A DNA stretch of 9,794 nucleotides. Source: Candidatus Nanoarchaeia archaeon. Its GTDB lineage: Archaea > Nanobdellota > Nanobdellia > Woesearchaeales > CG1-02-33-12. The notes under the pieces were generated by a model that was given only the letters and a program-made list of their open reading frames with translations, did no database searches and was not told the origin of the DNA. The stretch lies in assembly GCA_028711925.1 (NCBI GenBank), contig JAQTRH010000036.1, positions 1 to 9,794 of the forward strand, given 5' to 3'. The position numbers were made by a program, and so were the translations under genes. Positions 7,305 through 9,794 of this stretch are shown piece after piece (within the stretch, counting starts at the first letter, position 1; each line of letters opens with the position of its first letter).

Positions 7305-7872
7305 AGTAACTTCTCCAGACTGTATTGATAAATTCCTCAATGCCGAAAATAAGGATATGGTTTTTAACTATCTCTTTCAGAAGATTGTTTTTTTCAATAA
7401 GAAGATTTTTGAATTCCCCTTGTGTGAAGTATTTTATGCTTATGTTAAGATCAAATGCCCTGCCTTTTGTGTTGTAATCCTGTTTTTGTTTTTTTCCAAC
7501 AATGAAAATGTCTATGTCTGATTCGGGGTTATTTGTTTTTTTTGCATAGCTGCCAAATATTCCCACTATGCGGCTGTCATCTTTGAATATATGGGCTATT
7601 TTTCTGTTTTTTGAGAGGAATCTTATTTTTTTCATTGTTTCGGTTATGGAAATTATTTCTTTTATATGCGGATAGTTGAGGTTTAATGAGTAAAACTTCA
7701 TGCTTCCCTTTTTTTTTGATTTCAGGATGCCCTGTTCTTCAAGCTCTTTTAAGGCAAGGGCTATGCCTTTCTGACTTATGCTTATCCTGCCTATAAGCTC
7801 TCTCCCGTAAATCTCTTGCTCATAGTTTCCTGTTAATTGTTCAATTATCTGGAAATGTTTATTGTGTAACAT
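7291..7872 (-). CDS. Winged-helix/MNT nucleotidyltransferase, antitoxin of the HEPN pair
   Basis: A 193-residue two-domain protein. Residues 1-65 form a winged helix-turn-helix (IYGRELIGRISISQKGIALA, then LKELEEQGILKSKKKG and wing residues). Residues 90-160 form a minimal nucleotidyltransferase with GSYA (107-110) and SDIDIFIV (118-125), the GS...DxD active site; D141 in FDLNI is a candidate third acidic ligand. Such MNT proteins neutralise their HEPN partner by transferring AMP to it, and the DNA-binding domain would repress the operon. The ATG at 7872 is chosen because the TATA box at 7899-7906 predicts a transcript start about five bases upstream, making it practically leaderless. An alternative TTG at 7881 would add three residues. 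The promoter is covered by two tandem 20-bp palindromes, strong support for autoregulation. All motifs are intact, so the protein should be active. Confidence 0.92.
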   Translation of the reverse strand: MLHNKHFQIIEQLTGNYEQEIYGRELIGRISISQKGIALALKELEEQGILKSKKKGSMKFYSLNLNYPHIKEIISITETMKKIRFLSKNRKIAHIFKDDSRIVGIFGSYAKKTNNPESDIDIFIVGKKQKQDYNTKGRAFDLNISIKYFTQGEFKNLLIEKNNLLKEIVKNHILIFGIEEFINTVWRSYYGFN

Positions 7873-7901
7873 ATTACACAATTGTGTAATTTATTACATA
7901 T
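7861..7901. promoter_or_regulatory. Tandem palindromic operator of the MNT/HEPN operon
   Basis: Two adjacent 20-base copies (7861-7880 and 7881-7900) match at 17 of 20 positions. Each contains TTGTGTAA, four bases, then TTACACAA (second copy TTACATAT). At the junction they form a perfect 18-bp palindrome, ATTACACAATTGTGTAAT (7873-7890). The first copy covers the MNT start codon and the second runs into the TATA box, so a bound repressor would block initiation. The winged helix of the MNT protein is the natural candidate (inference). Confidence 0.8.
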
Positions 7902-7906
7902 ATAAA
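7899..7906 (-). promoter_or_regulatory. TATA box of the MNT/HEPN operon
   Basis: On the minus strand TTTATATA within GTTTTATATATG lies about 30 bases before the MNT start codon, predicting a transcript with a leader of about five bases or none. It abuts and partly overlaps the distal operator copy. Confidence 0.65.
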
Positions 7907-7996
7907 ACTTTTGGTTTTCAGCAATATTTTAAGGGTTTTTCTTAATAAGGCTTTTGCAGTTTATTCTGCAGGATTTTCGGCATTTTTTGGCTATAG

Positions 7997-8007
7997 TTTA
8001 TTAATAT
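7997..8007 (+). promoter_or_regulatory. Weak TATA-like box ahead of the radC remnant
   Basis: TTTATTAATAT is centred about 25 bases before the ATG at 8026, the spacing of a leaderless archaeal promoter. It is a poor TATA match in an AT-rich gap and may be coincidence. The rest of 7908-8025 shows only a small TGCAG/CTGCA inverted repeat at about 7955-7971. Confidence 0.3.
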
Positions 8008-8025
8008 CTTTTTGATTGTTGGTTT

Positions 8026-8233
8026 ATGAGAATAAAGGATATTTCAAAATGGGAGAGGCCAAGGGAAAGACTAAAGCTGCATGGCGTGGAAGTTCTTAGT
8101 GATGCTGAGTTATTGGCCGTATTGCTGCAAAAGGGAACTAAATATGAGAATGTTGTTGATATGGCCAACAGGCTTTTGGCTAAGCATTCAATAGATAAAT
8201 TTCTGAGTTATTCTGAAAGAGCTTGAGTCTGTC
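8026..8233 (+). pseudogene. radC: radC remnant: N-terminal domain only, frameshifted and cut off
   Basis: The 66-residue frame beginning MRIKDISKWERPRERLKLHG and continuing VEVLSDAELLAVLLQKGTK matches the N-terminal helical domain of RadC/UPF0758 proteins, whose full length is about 220 residues. It ends at a TGA at 8224-8226. In the +1 frame, bases 8213-8233 read LKELESV, which fits the next RadC segment (usually ...LxELxxVkGIG), so a frameshift near 8212 is likely, for example loss of two bases in a CT repeat. Homology then stops at 8233, five bases before the left inverted repeat flanking fic. The helix-hairpin-helix and the JAB/MPN metalloprotease-like domain (HxHPSG...D) are absent here and were not found to the right of fic within the window. 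A short standalone N-domain protein is possible but less likely. Confidence 0.75.
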
Positions 8234-8238
8234 TAATT

Positions 8239-8270
8239 GGTGACTACTTTTTCTTTTTTTTGTAGTCACC
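8239..8270. repeat. Inverted repeat IR-L at the 3' end of fic (9-bp arms, 14-base spacer)
   Basis: GGTGACTAC (8239-8247) and GTAGTCACC (8262-8270) are perfect inverted arms separated by 14 bases of almost pure T. The structure contains the last codons and the TAG stop of fic. It lies immediately right of the radC remnant. For rightward transcripts the T5CT8 spacer could also act as a U-rich terminator. Confidence 0.9.
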
Positions 8271-9194
8271 TAACTGCTTTTTTAGATTTTTGTATTCTTT
8301 CATGTATAAATCTATTGTGGGTTTTATGTTTTTGTTTAGCTCATATTCTTTTAGTGTGATATAATATTCTGCTCTGTTCTTGAAATCTATGTTTATCGGG
8401 GGAAGTCCATGCTTGATTAGGATGTTATTTAATAAAATCCTTCCGACTCTTCCGTTTCCATCCCTGAAAGGATGAATATTTTCAAATTGGTTATGAACCA
8501 CTGCACCAAGAACTAAAGCCGGGTATTTTGTCTTATTTTTATCATACCAGTTGATAAGCTTTTTTAATAAGTGATTTATCCTTGATTGAGGTGCCCCCTC
8601 ATGCACGACATTTCCTTTGCTGTCCATCACAACTACTTCTTCTCCCTTTTTTCTTAGCTTCCCTGCAAAAGAGTTTGAGTTTTTGAAGACTATCTTGTGT
8701 ATTTTTTTAATAAGAACTATTGATATATGCTCTTTTATTCCCCTTATAAACTGTATTGCCTCATCAACGCCATATGCTTCTGCGATATCTTCTTTTGATT
8801 TTTTTGGCCATTTGTCTTTTTCCAATAAGTCATTTACTTCTTTTTGGTTTAGTTTGCTTCCCTCTATTGCATTTGTGTTATAAGTAAATATTTCCGAGAA
8901 AGCCTGCCAGTCTTTTTCTGAGAGATGGGCTATTTTGAGAGGTGATTCCAATGCTTTAATTTCTTCTATCTCTTCTCTAGACAGCTCAAAATTCAGGGGG
9001 TCTTTTATAATGTTGTACTTGTGTATTTCTTCTAAAATAAGCTTTTCTGCAATTTGTGTTCTTTCATCCAGTTTTTCTTTTGTTAAATCTTGTCCTAAAT
9101 ATTTCCTGAATTTATAGACTTTTTTTCCTTCCCTGTATGAATGAGCAAGATAATACTTTATTTTCTTTCCGACTTTTCTTTTTTCTATATGCAT
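8244..9194 (-). CDS. fic: Fic family protein AMP-transferase, class II (N-terminal inhibitory helix)
   Basis: A 316-residue Fic protein. Such enzymes transfer AMP (rarely another nucleotide moiety) from ATP to hydroxyl groups of target proteins. The active-site motif HPFRDGNGRVGR (241-252) is canonical and complete. Upstream, TNAIEG (107-112) fits the inhibitory (S/T)xxxE(G/N) helix, whose E111 would clash with the ATP gamma-phosphate, marking an autoinhibited class II enzyme. Residues 1-35 form a basic beta-rich N-terminal module (KIKYYLAHSYREGKKVYKF) seen in archaeal Fic proteins. Residues 160-235 give the rest of the Fic fold, including the flap segment EEVVVMDSKGNVVHEGAP. The start at 9194 sits about 27 bases from a TATA-like box and has no ribosome site, so it is probably leaderless. 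The C-terminus (GDYKKKKK) and stop are encoded by the flanking inverted repeat. No antitoxin gene is adjacent. Target unknown; the enzyme looks intact. Confidence 0.95.
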   Translation of the reverse strand: MHIEKRKVGKKIKYYLAHSYREGKKVYKFRKYLGQDLTKEKLDERTQIAEKLILEEIHKYNIIKDPLNFELSREEIEEIKALESPLKIAHLSEKDWQAFSEIFTYNTNAIEGSKLNQKEVNDLLEKDKWPKKSKEDIAEAYGVDEAIQFIRGIKEHISIVLIKKIHKIVFKNSNSFAGKLRKKGEEVVVMDSKGNVVHEGAPQSRINHLLKKLINWYDKNKTKYPALVLGAVVHNQFENIHPFRDGNGRVGRILLNNILIKHGLPPINIDFKNRAEYYITLKEYELNKNIKPTIDLYMKEYKNLKKQLGDYKKKKK

Positions 9195-9206
9195 ATTATT
9201 ATAATA

Positions 9207-9215
9207 GGTGACTAC
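9207..9215 (+). repeat. Solitary GGTGACTAC half-site between the fic TATA box and start codon
   Basis: An exact copy of the arm of the two inverted repeats, placed 13 bases upstream of the fic start codon and directly downstream of its TATA-like box, in direct orientation with the half-site at 9238-9246 (31-base spacing). Its place suggests an operator. Confidence 0.75.
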
Positions 9216-9216
9216 A

Positions 9217-9224
9217 TATTTAAA
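9217..9224 (-). promoter_or_regulatory. TATA-like box of fic
   Basis: On the minus strand CATTTAAATATG (9215-9226) contains TTTAAATA, centred about 26 bases before the ATG at 9194. This predicts a leaderless transcript. Repeat half-sites flank the box on both sides. Confidence 0.55.
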
Positions 9225-9237
9225 TGTTTTGGTATTA

Positions 9238-9269
9238 GGTGACTACATTTGGATTAGTTTGTGGTCACC
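9238..9269. repeat. Inverted repeat IR-R upstream of fic (9-bp arms, 14-base spacer)
   Basis: GGTGACTAC (9238-9246) and GTGGTCACC (9261-9269) form an inverted repeat with one mismatch and a 14-base spacer, the same geometry and orientation as the repeat at 8239-8270. Aligned directly, the two 32-base elements agree at 25 positions. They start 999 bases apart and bracket fic. Bases 9270-9370 beyond it hold no gene that I can support. Confidence 0.85.
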
Positions 9270-9370
9270 TTTTTGTTAATTTCAACAAGATGGTCTAATT
9301 TTAGTCTTTTATTATAAAGAAAGGAAGCCCAGCATTCCCTTTTAGGTCATACTGGGGACTTGAATATGAT

Positions 9371-9736
9371 TCAATAAGCAACAGCGGGGCTGGACTCCTT
9401 GATTGTAGGTATAAAAACAGGAGTGGTTAACAATTTCTTTGATTTAAAGAGCAATAAGAATTTTATTATAGTAAAATTACTTTTTGGAGTAAGTTCTATT
9501 TTACAGTCCTGAATATCTTTCAAAAGCTCTTTGTCAATTGTTTTTCCTTGTAAATCAATTCCCTTAAAAAAACTGGAAGCGTTCAATAGCTCTATTGCTG
9601 AAACTTCTTTGTGGCTGTTAAAATCAATTATAAAATCATCTAATTCGATGCTTGCCTTGGATTTTGATTTTGGGTCAAATAAGAATAAGCTGTCATTCTC
9701 AAAATCATAATCAAAATTGAATCTTATTTTTTTCAT
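9371..9736 (-). CDS. DUF2283-like protein (121 residues)
   Basis: The N-terminal half follows the DUF2283 pattern: a strand of the form FDYDFENDSLFLFDP, then ASIELDDFIIDFNSHKEVSAIELLNAS (28-54), the typical 'YD.e.D.ly...ii.d.d..g.i.gIEil.as' layout. DUF2283 proteins are small beta-rich proteins of unknown function, often near toxin-antitoxin or mobile genes. The second half (60-121) is a less conserved extension ending TPVFIPTIKESSPAVAY. There is no signal peptide or clear membrane helix, though residues 89-96 (IIKFLLLF) are hydrophobic. The TATA box at 9759-9766 puts the transcript start right at the ATG, so the gene is probably leaderless and monocistronic. Its position next to fic and the MNT/HEPN pair fits an accessory region. 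Family assignment is from the pattern alone. Confidence 0.75.
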   Translation of the reverse strand: MKKIRFNFDYDFENDSLFLFDPKSKSKASIELDDFIIDFNSHKEVSAIELLNASSFFKGIDLQGKTIDKELLKDIQDCKIELTPKSNFTIIKFLLLFKSKKLLTTPVFIPTIKESSPAVAY

Positions 9737-9758
9737 AATTAATTATAAATCGTTTTAG

Positions 9759-9766
9759 TATATAAA
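9759..9766 (-). promoter_or_regulatory. TATA box of the DUF2283-like gene
   Basis: TTTATATA on the minus strand is centred 26-27 bases upstream of the ATG at 9736, predicting a leaderless mRNA. The preceding CC on the minus strand is followed by no ribosome site before the start codon. Confidence 0.6.
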
Positions 9767-9794
9767 GGCTTTGCTGTATAAAATAAAAACTTTC

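Noticed and set aside
7291..7340. Longer start of the HEPN gene at 7340
   Set aside because: It would overlap the MNT gene by 50 bases without a ribosome site, whereas the ATG at 7304 has GGAG at suitable spacing.
7955..7971. Small TGCAG...CTGCA inverted repeat in the gap between the MNT gene and radC
   Set aside because: The stem is only five base pairs with no U tract or link to a promoter, so it is not a credible terminator or operator.
8234..9281. TAATT on both sides of the fic repeats as a target-site duplication
   Set aside because: The left copy abuts the repeat but the right copy lies seven bases away from it, and a 5-mer this AT-rich is expected by chance.
9302..9395. Open minus-strand frame of about 32 codons (LLLIESYSSPQYDLKGNAGL...) overlapping the end of the DUF2283-like gene in another frame
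   Set aside because: It has no start codon or ribosome site. The DUF2283-like protein already ends naturally in SPAVAY, so a frameshifted extension is not needed.

Overview
The window reads as a piece of an AT-rich archaeal chromosome. It carries a group II chaperonin (thermosome), an archaeal-type glutamyl-tRNA synthetase and a tiny histone-fold protein. TATA boxes lie about 25 bases upstream of predicted transcription starts, and leaderless starts alternate with starts preceded by GGGGGT/GGAGGT/GGTGAT ribosome sites. Low GC, lysine-rich proteins and the look of several families suggest a DPANN-type archaeon such as Woesearchaeota or Pacearchaeota. That placement is inference from protein style, not from a marker-gene search. 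Rubrerythrin with a glutaredoxin-like partner suggests an anaerobic or microaerophilic life.

Layout: bases 1-730 hold a minus-strand redox operon (rubrerythrin, then a glutaredoxin-like protein cut by the window edge). A divergent promoter drives an unrecognised 291-residue protein (853-1728). Next come glutamyl-tRNA synthetase (1787-3475, apparently leaderless) and a 60-residue histone-fold protein (3523-3705). The latter meets a two-gene minus-strand operon of helical or coiled-coil proteins (3702-4850) tail to tail, with a 4-base overlap at TTAA. The thermosome (4928-6565, minus) follows, with its own strong TATA box and a GGM-type tail.

From about 6830 the window changes from housekeeping to accessory genes. 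There is a HEPN/nucleotidyltransferase (MNT) toxin-antitoxin pair (6837-7872). Its promoter and start codon sit inside two tandem 20-bp palindromic operator copies. Then come a broken radC remnant (8026-8233), a full-length class II Fic AMP-transferase (8244-9194) and a DUF2283-like gene (9371-9736).

The most distinctive structure is around fic. Two inverted repeats, each with 9-bp arms (GGTGACTAC) and exactly 14-base spacers, bracket the gene in the same orientation. The left one begins 5 bases after the last recognisable radC codon and encodes the last residues and stop codon of Fic. A further half-site sits at the Fic promoter. This fits either a small fic-carrying unit inserted into radC or an operator system, and the two explanations make different predictions.

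No tRNA, rRNA, CRISPR array, transposase or integrase was seen. Gaps longer than 100 bases (678-852, 6629-6836, 7908-8025, 9270-9370) hold only the promoters and repeats listed below.
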